Of a DNA stretch of 64,000 bases, positions 1 through 8,557 are shown in pieces. Within the stretch, counting starts at the first letter, position 1, and each line of letters starts with the position of its first letter. The stretch lies in NCBI RefSeq assembly GCF_021389975.1, contig NZ_CP089981.1, positions 3,311,501-3,375,500 on the forward strand, written 5' to 3'. The DNA comes from Fulvivirga ulvae. Lineage in GTDB: Bacteria; Bacteroidota; Bacteroidia; Cytophagales; Cyclobacteriaceae. The notes under the pieces are model-generated. The model did not search any database. It saw only the letters and a program-made list of their open reading frames with translations, and had not been told where the DNA came from. The position numbers and the translations under genes were made by a program.

Positions 1-1364
1 TATTTTTCCATTCTTCTATACATGGCACCCCGAGAGAGCCCCAGTTCTTTGGCAGCATGGCTGATGTTGCCATTGTACTTTTTGATCGCGTTTTTGATTG
101 CCCAGGCCTCAAGATTTTCCAGATTATAGTTTTCAAACAACTGTTCCTCCTTTTGGACATCTCCGGGAAGGGAAAAGTCCCGGCTTTGCAGTTCGTTGCC
201 ATCGCTCATGATCACTGCCCGCTCTATGGCATGTTGCAGTTCCCGGATGTTGCCTGGCCAGTTATACTTCTGCAGTCTTTTGATGACACCTTCCGGCATA
301 TAGAGCTTTTGCTTGTTATACTTTTTGCAATATATTTCTAAAAAGTATTTGGTAAGTAATGGAATGTCTTCGGTTCGTTTCCTTAAAGGTGGGATTGTAC
401 ATTCAACAGTATTGATGCGGTAAAGCAAGTCCTCTCTGAAAGTACCCTCGTTGACCATATTATGCAGGTTGCTGTTGGTAGCGCAAATCACCCTTACATC
501 AACTTCTATAGGGTGGTTTGTGCCGACTTTTATGATCTTTCTGCTTTGTAGCACAGTGAGTAGTTTGGCCTGTAGTGCCGGTGAAAGATTGCCGATTTCA
601 TCCAGAAACAAGGTTCCCCCAGATGCTGCTTCGAATCGTCCTGTCCGGTCTTCTTTGGCATCGGTAAAGGCACCTTTTTTATGGCCAAAAAGTTCGCTTT
701 CAAAAAGGTTCTCAGAAATAGAACCCAGGTCAACGCTGATAAACACCTGGTCTGCCCTGTTAGACTGGCGGTGGATGGCCCTTGCGGCTACCTCTTTTCC
801 AGTACCATTCTCACCAAGAATAAGAACGTCTGCATCGGTTTTTGCCACCTTGTTAATAATAGTGAATACCTCTCTTATAGCTTTGGAATTGCCGATAATG
901 TCACCAGCCTGATGATCAGCCGAAGAGGAAAGTATCTCCTGCTGCGACTTGAGATGGCGCACCTGCTTTTGCTGTTCAGATAGCTTTAAAGCAGTTTGTA
1001 CAGTAGCCAAAAGCCGTTCGTTTTGCCAGGGTTTAACAATAAAGTCCACGGCACCTTCCTTCATTGCCTCCACAGCCAGATTGACTTCGCCGTATGCTGT
1101 CATGAGTAGTACGCTGGTTTCCGGTGCTATCTCAAGGATTTCTTTCAGCCATTTCAAACCTTCTTTTCCGGAGGTCTCGCCCTGCTTAAAATTCATATCC
1201 AGCAGTACCACATCATAGGTTTGCTTGCGTAGTTCATCAGGTATGTTATTCGGAATACCTAAGGTATTTACCTCCGAGAAATATTGCTCCAGGAACATTT
1301 TCGCCGTCAGCAAAATGATCTCATCATCATCAACAATTAATATGCGCCCTTGTTGTTTCGTCAT
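1..1364 (-). CDS. Sigma-54-dependent response regulator, NtrC family (3' end cut by window edge)
   Basis: Two-component enhancer-binding protein that would activate RNA polymerase-sigma-54 when phosphorylated. Translated from the minus strand it starts MTKQQGRILIVDDDE and runs about 454 codons, ending within YRRMEK at the window edge, so only the last few residues can be missing. Domains: receiver at about 1-120 with acidic DDD at 12-14 and phospho-acceptor Asp56 (VVLLDMNF); AAA+ domain with Walker A GENGTGKE, sigma-54 contact loop GAFTDA and Walker B GGTLFLDEIG; C-terminal FIS-type helix-turn-helix (AAKELGLSRGAMYRR). The usual loop is GAFTGA; Asp replaces the second Gly. Its histidine kinase partner is probably beyond the left edge. 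The likely target is the permease operon starting at 3678, which has a sigma-54-like promoter. The family assignment is firm; the target is inferred. Confidence 0.95.
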   Translation of the reverse strand, partial: MTKQQGRILIVDDDEIILLTAKMFLEQYFSEVNTLGIPNNIPDELRKQTYDVVLLDMNFKQGETSGKEGLKWLKEILEIAPETSVLLMTAYGEVNLAVEAMKEGAVDFIVKPWQNERLLATVQTALKLSEQQKQVRHLKSQQEILSSSADHQAGDIIGNSKAIREVFTIINKVAKTDADVLILGENGTGKEVAARAIHRQSNRADQVFISVDLGSISENLFESELFGHKKGAFTDAKEDRTGRFEAASGGTLFLDEIGNLSPALQAKLLTVLQSRKIIKVGTNHPIEVDVRVICATNSNLHNMVNEGTFREDLLYRINTVECTIPPLRKRTEDIPLLTKYFLEIYCKKYNKQKLYMPEGVIKRLQKYNWPGNIRELQHAIERAVIMSDGNELQSRDFSLPGDVQKEEQLFENYNLENLEAWAIKNAIKKYNGNISHAAKELGLSRGAMYRRMEK

Positions 1365-1394
1365 AATTTTTAGTTCCTTATTTTCTTTACCAGT

Positions 1395-2070
1395 ACCTTA
1401 AAGCCAGAATTTCCCTGCGCGCTTTACTAAGCCTTTAAGGACTAGTAAAGCTGACCATTCACAACCTCCAGACCTAACCATCAGGCGATAAACCGCTCCC
1501 AATAGCCATCCAACTCTAGCCACACAGCTGTTCACTTCTCTCGATCTTCGTGCGGTACTCCTGAACATTCAAGCTTTACCAAACTTTCGCCCCATCTGCC
1601 TTCTCTCCATTCATCAATCGTGCTTCTGAGCATCCAGCTTTACCAAATTCTCAGAAGTTTAGTAAAGCACCCCTAGATTTTAAATATCAGAATTTTCCTG
1701 CGCGCTTTACTAGTCCTTAAAGGGCTAGTAAAGCTTACCGTTCTTAACCACTAGCCCTAACCATTCGGAGAAGACCGCTCCCCAGTAGCCATCCAGCTTT
1801 AGCCACACCTGCTCACCCTCTCGATCTTCAACCCCCGAACATTCAAGCTTTACTAAACTTTCGCCCCATCTGCCTTCTCTCCATTTATCGATCGTGCTTC
1901 TGAGCATCCAGCTTTACCAATCTCTCAGAAGTTTAGTAAAGCACCCCGGATTTTAACTAACAGAACTTCCTTGCGCGCTTTACTAGTCCTTTAAGGACTA
2001 GTAAAGCTTGCCGTTCCCAACCTCCAGACCTAACCATTAGGAGAAAACTGCTCACAATAACCATCCTATA
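1395..2070. repeat. Left repeat block of RAYT island (three palindromic units)
   Basis: Three imperfect tandem units of about 273-283 bp. Each begins near a palindrome of the form GCTTTACTAgtCC-TTTAA-GGacTAGTAAAGC (at 1421-1451, 1704-1734 and 1977-2007). Units also carry a second hairpin flanked by GCTTTAC and GTAAAGC with CTCAGAAG in the middle (for example 1637-1668). The third unit stops after CCATCCTATA, just before the transposase gene. The three units differ from each other in their middle parts but each matches the corresponding unit of the right block. No coding potential is evident. Such palindromes are what RAYT transposases act on in other bacteria. Confidence 0.85.
1977..2007. repeat. 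REP-like palindrome, best-preserved copy
   Basis: A 31-nt near-perfect inverted repeat with 13-bp arms GCTTTACTAGTCC and GGACTAGTAAAGC around TTTAA. It is the cleanest of six related hairpins in the island and the closest one to the 3' end of the RAYT gene. Confidence 0.8.
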
Positions 2071-2075
2071 TCACA

Positions 2076-2669
2076 TTAATCTACCATCAAATCCTTTATC
2101 TCTCCATAATCAAGTTGTACCTCATGGAATTTAGAGAATTCTTCTTTACCTCCAAACCAATCAATTGCCTCATCCTTAGACAGTAAAGACGGCCGGTCAG
2201 AGGTTATTGCCTTAAATGAGGAGTATTTCCAAACATTATAATCAGATACAAAGTGGTGATGGATTGGGTTGTTATGTATATAGTGAACGATTTTTGAAAA
2301 ATAGTCATCAGAATTGACCTGAATCCTTTTAAAACGTTTTTCGAAAAGGCTTCCGTGCCGGTTTTGTTGCTTGTTATATGAAAGCGCATAACTGCTAAAC
2401 AGCTTTTTAAACTGACTTTCAAGTACTAAATTAATATCAACCTCAGTTTCGTTTCCAGATCCCTGAGGATTAACTTTTACAAAAAAATGGAAGTGGTTTG
2501 GCATCAGGCAATATGCCAGTGTCTGAGTAAAAGGAGCTATATATTGTCCCCATTTCCGAAGAAAATATTTATAGTTATCATCACTCACAAATATGTTCTC
2601 TCCGTTATTACCTCTGTTATAGATGTGATAGTATTTTTCCTCCTCAAACTTTGAGTGATAATCTCTCAT
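2076..2669 (-). CDS. REP-associated tyrosine transposase (RAYT, Y1/HUH family)
   Basis: A 197-residue single-domain HUH transposase of the TnpA_REP type, related to IS200/IS605 TnpA. Visible motifs: HFH at residues 59-61 within LMPNHFHFFVK (the metal-binding HUH pair), RHGSLFEKRFK near 104-114, and YIHNNP at 130-135, where Tyr130 aligns with the catalytic Tyr of the YIxxQ helix in IS200-type enzymes. The following KYSSF motif is also typical of RAYTs. Family members cut and join single-stranded DNA at REP palindromes and are usually domesticated rather than autonomous. The gene is flanked on both sides by palindromic repeats in the same order, which fits a RAYT-REP pair. The frame is intact. 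Start ATG follows an A/T-rich leader without a clear Shine-Dalgarno. Confidence 0.92.
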   Translation of the reverse strand: MRDYHSKFEEEKYYHIYNRGNNGENIFVSDDNYKYFLRKWGQYIAPFTQTLAYCLMPNHFHFFVKVNPQGSGNETEVDINLVLESQFKKLFSSYALSYNKQQNRHGSLFEKRFKRIQVNSDDYFSKIVHYIHNNPIHHHFVSDYNVWKYSSFKAITSDRPSLLSKDEAIDWFGGKEEFSKFHEVQLDYGEIKDLMVD

Positions 2670-2745
2670 TTTTATTTTTTTTAATCATTAGGTGAATAGG
2701 GATTTCAGTTTCTATTTGATGTTTTAGGCTCTTAAATTATCAATC

Positions 2746-3480
2746 AATGTTTCTTAACATCCAGCTTTACCAATCTCTCAGAAGTTTAGTTAAAGCACCT
2801 CCGGGTTTTATATATCAGAACTTCCTTGTGCGCTTTAATAAGCCTCCAAGGATTAGTAAAGTTGACCATTCACAACCTCCAACCTTACCATCAGGCGATA
2901 AACCGCTCCCAGTAACCATCCAGCTCTAGCCACGCAGCTGTTCACTTCTCTCGATCTTCGTGCGGTACTCCTGAACATTCAAGCTTTACCAAACTTTCGC
3001 TCCCATCTGCCTTCTCTCCATTTATCAACCGTGCTTCTGAGCATCCAGCTTTGCCAATCTCTCAGAAGTTTAGTAAAGCAGCCTTGGATTTTAACTGTCA
3101 GAGCTTCCCTGCGCGCTTTACTAAGCCTTTAAGGACTAATAAAGCTTACCGTTCTTAACCACTAGCCCTAACCATTCGGAGAAGACCGCTCCCCAGTAGC
3201 CATCCAGCTTTAGCCACACCTGCTCACCCTCTCGATCTTCAACCCATGCCCCCGAACATTCCAGCTTTACCAAACTTTAGTCACACCTGCTTTCTCTCCA
3301 TTCATCGATCGTGCTTCTGAGCATCCAGCTTTACCAAATTCTCAGAAGTTTAGTAAAGCAGCCTTAGATTTTAAATATCAGAATTTTCCTGTGCGCTTTA
3401 CTAAGCCTTTAAGGACTAGTAAAGCTTGCCGTTCCCAACCTTCAACCTTACCATCAGGCGATAAGCCATGCCCTATAGTC
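2746..3480. repeat. Right repeat block of RAYT island (half unit plus three units)
   Basis: Begins with a partial unit (2746-2806: ATCCAGCTTTACCAATCTC...) and continues with three units whose leading palindromes lie at 2832, 3115 and 3395. The corresponding left-block palindromes are at 1421, 1704 and 1977, so the offset is a nearly constant 1411-1418 bp. The variant middles also match in order: GACCATTCACAACC first, TTACCGTTCTTAACCAC second, TTGCCGTTCCCAACC third. This is therefore a direct duplication of about 670 bp flanking the transposase, not merely a uniform tandem array. The end near 3480 (GATAAGCCATGCCC) abuts the regulatory region of the permease operon. Confidence 0.85.
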
Positions 3481-3531
3481 CACCACGCACTTCTCCTCAA
3501 ATCTATCACAAAAGATAAAAAATACTTAAAC

Positions 3532-3576
3532 AAGTGTCCATCAGTGGGCACTTTTATGTTCTATGAGTGGGCACTT
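3532..3576 (+). promoter_or_regulatory. Putative tandem upstream activator sites
   Basis: Two copies of AGTGGGCACTT (3543-3553 and 3566-3576) are spaced 23 bp apart, about two helical turns. The first is the right half of an inverted repeat, AAGTGtCCA-tcag-TGGgCACTT (3532-3553). The second has a more degenerate left half. They lie about 60-105 bp upstream of the sigma-54-like promoter at 3635, a normal position for enhancer sites of NtrC-type activators. Binding by the regulator at 1-1364 is inferred. Confidence 0.5.
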
Positions 3577-3634
3577 GTGCGGTTTTGTGATATGATTTTC
3601 ATTGTAAATGACTGTTTTTTAGCTTTTTTGTATA

Positions 3635-3650
3635 TGGCATAATCGTTGGA
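3635..3650 (+). promoter_or_regulatory. Putative sigma-54 (-24/-12) promoter of the permease operon
   Basis: TGGCATAATCGTTGGA resembles the sigma-54 consensus TGGCACG-N4-TTGCA with correct spacing between the -24 GG and the -12 element. The -12 GC is GG here, which weakens it. It lies 28 bp before the first permease start codon, and an NtrC-family regulator is encoded just upstream. Confidence 0.45.
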
Positions 3651-3677
3651 AAGCTGATTCTTGAAAACAATGGAGCT

Positions 3678-6110
3678 ATGATAAAAAATTACCTTAAGAT
3701 CACCTTTAGAAATATTATGCGAAACAAGCTTTTCGCAGCTATAAATATTTTAGGACTTTCCGTAAGTCTGGCTTGTTGTCTGCTTTTATTCCTCTATACA
3801 TCGGAGCAACTCAGCTATGATCAGCATCATGGCAAAAGATTGGTGAGGATAACTTCGCACATGTCTCAAAAAGGCGGACAAAAAATTGATATGGGCTCAT
3901 CCTCCGTGCCTATCGCTCCTGTTATTGATGCGGAAATACCTGAAATAAAAAATTCGATCAGGGTATTGCTCCCGGCTATTTTCGGCAGTAAGGATCTTAT
4001 TAAGTATGAAGGTGAGGCTTTTTATATTGAAGGAGGCGTGGTTACGGATTCTGATTTCTTTGATGTACTGAAGTATAAATTTGTCAAGGGCAATGCCTCA
4101 CAATCATTTCCACATCATAATGCTATAGTGCTGGAACAGAAGACTGCTGAAAGGATATTTGGTAGTGAAGAGCCGGTAGGTAAGATGATCAAACTGAACA
4201 GCCTGACCGGGGTTCATGACTATGAAGTTACGGCAGTATTTGACGCTGAAGCTTATCCCACTCATTTGAAACCCACCTATGTGATCTCAATGGAAAATAC
4301 AATATGGAAACCATTCATTAAGCGGTTTGATGTCAATTGGGTTGGTAATAACTTGGTTTATACTTACCTGGAGCTCGATACAAGGGCAGATGCTACCGCT
4401 GTTGAAGGAAAAATCCACGAAATATTTACGAAAAACGGTGGAGCCGAGATGAAAGAGCTTGGCTTTTCAAAGGAAATGCATCTCCAGCCTATTGAAGATG
4501 TACATACATCGACCGGTTTTGAGATGGACATTGTTCAGGGGAAAAGCCTTGTTTTTATACAGGTATTAATGACGATCGGGGTGTTAATCCTTGTTTTGGC
4601 GTGTGTCAATTACATCAATCTGGCAACGGCCCAGGCTGGAAACAGGGCGCTGGAAGTTGGTATCCGTAAGGTGATGGGAGTGACCTCCAAAGGACTTATT
4701 CTCCAGTTTTTAGGAGAGTCGTTTATCATCGTGTTCGTCTCATTATTGTTTAGCATCCTCTTTGCCGAAATGGCTCTGCCCGTATTTAACCAATTGGTAA
4801 ACGATCCCATAGCCCTGACGTCAGCTAGTTTATGGACTATTGGCAAATACCTCCTTATGTTTTTAGTGGTTACAGGTTTGCTGGCAGGTCTTTACCCGGC
4901 CTTCTACCTGGCTTCGTTTAAACCTGCCCAGGTACTGAAAGGCAAAAATAAAGACAAAGGCACCGCAGCATTGCTCAGGAAAGGATTGGTTGTTTTTCAG
5001 TTTGTGATCTCCATAGCCCTCATCAGCTCCATAATAGTTATTTCAGAGCAGGTTGATTTTATTCAAAGTAAAGATCTGGGGTTTGATAGAAATACTAAAG
5101 TAGTAATTCCGCTCTCGACTGATGAGGCTGCCTCCAGTTACCAGGTTTTAAAACAAAAGTTTACTAAAAACGCTCAGGTCAGTAATGCTACAGGTGCAGA
5201 ATCAGTGCCCGGTTCTCCAATACTCTCCGATATTTTGGTCTACAAAAAAGGACAGACTATGGACGATGCGGTAAGGGTCTATAGAAATCCTGTTGAGCAC
5301 AATTACTTTCAGCTTTTTGATATTGAGCTACTTGCAGGTAAATATTTCGACGGCCCTGAAAGAGATACAGTTGTTTCCAAAGTCATACTTAACAAAACAG
5401 CAGCAGACAGGTTGGGTTATACCCCTGAAGAGGCCATTGGTGAAATGCTTTATTTCGACTTTCGTGATATGGAGTTTCAATATCGTATTGTTGGAGTAGT
5501 ACACGATATCCATCAGGTGTCCCTTCATGATGAGATTTACCCTATGATATTTCAATTGTCTTATGGAAGCAGAACATCGAACATTGTGCTTGATGTTAAT
5601 ACTGACAACTATCAGCAATTGCTTTCAACTCTGGAGAGTGATTGGAAACAGGTCTTACCTGATACGCCCTTTGAATATTCTACCCTGGAAGACCATCTGG
5701 ACAGACAATACGCTGCTGACAGCAATACTTTTGACCTGATCAAATACTTCGCAGTGATCTCCGTGATCATAAGTTGCCTCGGACTTTATGCTTTATCGAT
5801 GTTTTTTGCAGAGCGAAGGTTTAAAGAAATCGGTGTGCGCAAGGCACTGGGAGCTGAGGTGAAGGACATCCTTTTTATGGTTTCCGGAGACCTTTCCAAG
5901 TTGATCATTATAGCTTTTGTACTCTCTGTGCCGATAAGTATTTACGGCATGAACTTGTGGCTGGAAACTTTTGCCTACCGGATAACACCCGGAGTTGGCA
6001 CCTACCTGCTGGCCGGTTGCATATCAATCTTCATAGGCTGGGTCACGATTAGTTATCAATCTATTAGGGCGGCCAGAACTAACCCTGTTCACGTGCTAAA
6101 AGACGAATAG
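3678..6110 (+). CDS. ABC transporter permease, double MacB_PCD/FtsX (paralogue 1)
   Basis: An 810-residue inner-membrane permease of the MacB/FtsX type. It consists of two homologous halves. The first has TM1 at about 18-41, a periplasmic MacB_PCD-like domain to about 285, then three TM segments starting near 293. The second has a TM near 435, a second periplasmic domain, and three TMs from about 687. Each half carries the FtsX-family loop seen as EVGIRKVMGV and EIGVRKALGA. Proteins of this family transmit ATPase-driven movement to the periplasm for export or signalling rather than forming a classical channel. First gene of a four-gene same-strand operon. No nucleotide-binding subunit is encoded nearby. 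A GGAG lies only 2 nt before the ATG. Substrate unknown. Confidence 0.9.
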   Translation: MIKNYLKITFRNIMRNKLFAAINILGLSVSLACCLLLFLYTSEQLSYDQHHGKRLVRITSHMSQKGGQKIDMGSSSVPIAPVIDAEIPEIKNSIRVLLPAIFGSKDLIKYEGEAFYIEGGVVTDSDFFDVLKYKFVKGNASQSFPHHNAIVLEQKTAERIFGSEEPVGKMIKLNSLTGVHDYEVTAVFDAEAYPTHLKPTYVISMENTIWKPFIKRFDVNWVGNNLVYTYLELDTRADATAVEGKIHEIFTKNGGAEMKELGFSKEMHLQPIEDVHTSTGFEMDIVQGKSLVFIQVLMTIGVLILVLACVNYINLATAQAGNRALEVGIRKVMGVTSKGLILQFLGESFIIVFVSLLFSILFAEMALPVFNQLVNDPIALTSASLWTIGKYLLMFLVVTGLLAGLYPAFYLASFKPAQVLKGKNKDKGTAALLRKGLVVFQFVISIALISSIIVISEQVDFIQSKDLGFDRNTKVVIPLSTDEAASSYQVLKQKFTKNAQVSNATGAESVPGSPILSDILVYKKGQTMDDAVRVYRNPVEHNYFQLFDIELLAGKYFDGPERDTVVSKVILNKTAADRLGYTPEEAIGEMLYFDFRDMEFQYRIVGVVHDIHQVSLHDEIYPMIFQLSYGSRTSNIVLDVNTDNYQQLLSTLESDWKQVLPDTPFEYSTLEDHLDRQYAADSNTFDLIKYFAVISVIISCLGLYALSMFFAERRFKEIGVRKALGAEVKDILFMVSGDLSKLIIIAFVLSVPISIYGMNLWLETFAYRITPGVGTYLLAGCISIFIGWVTISYQSIRAARTNPVHVLKDE

Positions 6111-6146
6111 GAATAAAAAGTTGCTGTCGAATTAAAAAACTAAATC

Positions 6147-8537
6147 ATGATAAAGAATTACCTGAAAATAGCCGTCCGAAACCTGTTAAGATTCAAAACC
6201 TATACAGCAATTAATCTTGCCGGCATGGTGATGGGCCTGAGTATTGGGATTTTGATCCTGATATTCGTTATGGATGAACTCTCTTTTGACAAGTTCCATA
6301 GCAAGAGGAATAACATCTATCGTGTGGTAACGCATATGGGAGAGAAAAGTATGGATCAGAACGGTTGGGCGATTGGACATAAGTTGAGAACCGAATTTCC
6401 TGAGGTGGAGGCAGTGGTTTACACCAGAAATGCCTACGCATTACAGGTAAATCACAATGGGAAAAAGTATGATGAAAATATGCATTTTGCCAGTGAGGAG
6501 TTTTTCAGGGTTTTTTCTTTCGAAATGATTCAGGGCAGTCCGGAACGTGCACTGGAGGCGCCATACTCAGTGGTAATTACGGAAAGTACACGCAACAGGT
6601 ACTTTGATACTGAAAACGTGGTAGGCAAAGTACTTACGATAGGAGATAGTATCGACTTTGTTGTTACCGGCGTGGTCGCCGATGTGCCCTCCCAGTCACA
6701 TATTCAGTTTGATATGTTGCTATCCTTTTCTACTTATGAGAAGCTCAATCCTAACTTTACTTATAGTGGTGGCTGGGGCAACATCAATGTGCATAACTAT
6801 GTGCTGCTAAAGGAGGGTGCTAATTTTGCATCTCTTAGCGCCAAGGTGCGCAATATTTATATGGACAATGTGGGGGAGTGGCTGCAGAAAATGGGGATGA
6901 TACTATATGTTGAACTCGAACCGTTAAACGATGTCTACCTAAAGTCTGAGGTTCCAAACGGTTTTGGCCCCCAAGGTTCCATTTCGCAGGTTTACCTGGT
7001 TGCTGCCATTGCCATATTTGTGATATTGCTGGCTTGCACCAACTTCGTAAATCTGACTACTGCACGTGCTGTTTACAGGGCCAAAGAAGTGGGATTGAGA
7101 AAGGTTGTGGGATCATCCCGGTCGTTAGTGTTCTGGCAGTTTCTGAGTGAGTCATTTATCCTTACGGTTGGTGCCTTTTTGCTGGCCATGTTGATTGCAG
7201 ATATGGCTCTGCCACTTTTTAACAGTCTAATGTCAAAGTCATATGATTTCTCCGACTTTTTTAGTGCAGCTAATCTTTTGTGCATGCTGGTATTGGTGCT
7301 GACGGTTTCAATATTGTCAGGCTATTACCCTGCCTGGGTGATGTCTGGTTATAAGCCTGCCCAGGTATTGAAAGGCAAACTTCAAACAGGCAGGAAAGGA
7401 GTGAGGCTTAGGCGAATGCTTGTGGTTTTCCAATTCGTAATTTCAGCAGGGCTGGTATTAGGCACTTTGATCGTGCTGCGTCAATTAGATTATATGCAGG
7501 ATCAGGATCTGGGATTCAACAAAGAACAAGTGCTGGTAGTAGATGGCACCCAGGCTTCATCTGCGAACACTTTTGAGTCATTTAAGCATTCCGTTAGCTC
7601 AAATGCTTTTGTAGAGCAGGTTACCTATGCCAACGCACTTCCGGGCAAGCCCGGTTGGGCAGGGCAGGTTGCTTTTCCGGAAGGGTTTCCGGAAGGAGAA
7701 AATGTGGTGACCGAATATATGTCCATCGATGAGGATTATATTTCAACCCTTAGGTTGGAACTGATTGCTGGCAGGAATTTCAGTAAAGACAGCAAGGCAG
7801 AGCTTGATGAAGGAGTGATCATTAATGAGACTGCTGTGAAGGAAATGCGATGGGAAACGCCCGATAAAGCCATAGGCAAACGCATCACTTCACCCTCGGG
7901 GTATCCTGAGGGAACAGTAATTGGTGTGGTGAAAGACTATCACGGACTTGGCCTTCAAACCAAAATATCTCCTAAGGTGATGGATTATAACCCTGATGCA
8001 AGCAGGTACTTTGCCATATATTTTAATACCGGAAACACTGCTGATATGGTGTCGGATATTAAAAATAGCTGGAGCAATCATTTTCCGGGCGACAATTTCG
8101 AATATTTCTTCCTTGACCAGGAGTTTGACAGACAGTATCGGGCTGAGCAAAGGCTTATGAAGGTTTTGGTCATTTTTGCTGTGCTCACCATTGTTATTGC
8201 CGGAATTGGCCTTTTGGGGCTGATCTCTTTTATGATTATTTCCAAAACCAAGGAAATAGGTGTGAGAAAAGTACTTGGTGCAGGTGTCTGGAATATTGCA
8301 GGTATGCTGTCAAAAGAATTTCTTGTATTGGTGATAGCCTCCAACTTTATAGCCATCCCCTTGATATGGTACGCCGGCAATTACTGGTTGGAAGGCTTTG
8401 CCTATCGGATGACACTCCAGCCTGATATTTTCATTATCACTTTCGTCATTACCCTGGGAATGACCTTTATCACGGTAAGCTATAAAACCATAAAGGCTGC
8501 TATGCTAGACCCGGTGCAGACATTGAGGAATGAGTAG
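6147..8537 (+). CDS. ABC transporter permease, double MacB_PCD/FtsX (paralogue 2)
   Basis: A 796-residue paralogue of the gene before it, starting 36 bp after its stop. The N-terminus MIKNYLKIAVRNLLRFKTYTAINLAG is nearly the same as in paralogue 1, and the two FtsX-type loops read EVGLRKVVGSSRS and EIGVRKVLGAGVW. Topology is the same: one TM, periplasmic domain, three TMs, repeated. The C-terminus DPVQTLRNE matches the N-P-V-x-x-L-[RK]-x-E ending shared by all four copies. Strong sequence divergence in the periplasmic parts suggests different partners or ligands. Probably co-transcribed from the promoter at 3635, as no promoter is evident in the 36-bp gap. Confidence 0.9.
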   Translation: MIKNYLKIAVRNLLRFKTYTAINLAGMVMGLSIGILILIFVMDELSFDKFHSKRNNIYRVVTHMGEKSMDQNGWAIGHKLRTEFPEVEAVVYTRNAYALQVNHNGKKYDENMHFASEEFFRVFSFEMIQGSPERALEAPYSVVITESTRNRYFDTENVVGKVLTIGDSIDFVVTGVVADVPSQSHIQFDMLLSFSTYEKLNPNFTYSGGWGNINVHNYVLLKEGANFASLSAKVRNIYMDNVGEWLQKMGMILYVELEPLNDVYLKSEVPNGFGPQGSISQVYLVAAIAIFVILLACTNFVNLTTARAVYRAKEVGLRKVVGSSRSLVFWQFLSESFILTVGAFLLAMLIADMALPLFNSLMSKSYDFSDFFSAANLLCMLVLVLTVSILSGYYPAWVMSGYKPAQVLKGKLQTGRKGVRLRRMLVVFQFVISAGLVLGTLIVLRQLDYMQDQDLGFNKEQVLVVDGTQASSANTFESFKHSVSSNAFVEQVTYANALPGKPGWAGQVAFPEGFPEGENVVTEYMSIDEDYISTLRLELIAGRNFSKDSKAELDEGVIINETAVKEMRWETPDKAIGKRITSPSGYPEGTVIGVVKDYHGLGLQTKISPKVMDYNPDASRYFAIYFNTGNTADMVSDIKNSWSNHFPGDNFEYFFLDQEFDRQYRAEQRLMKVLVIFAVLTIVIAGIGLLGLISFMIISKTKEIGVRKVLGAGVWNIAGMLSKEFLVLVIASNFIAIPLIWYAGNYWLEGFAYRMTLQPDIFIITFVITLGMTFITVSYKTIKAAMLDPVQTLRNE

Positions 8538-8557
8538 AACCCAAAGAATTTAAAGAG

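Noticed and set aside
451..1218. Plus-strand reading frames of 89-153 codons
   Set aside because: They are antisense to the NtrC-type regulator, whose minus-strand translation shows every family motif without a break.
1395..3480. Repeat array as a CRISPR locus
   Set aside because: Units are about 273-283 bp with internal palindromes and no short spacers; no cas genes are near.
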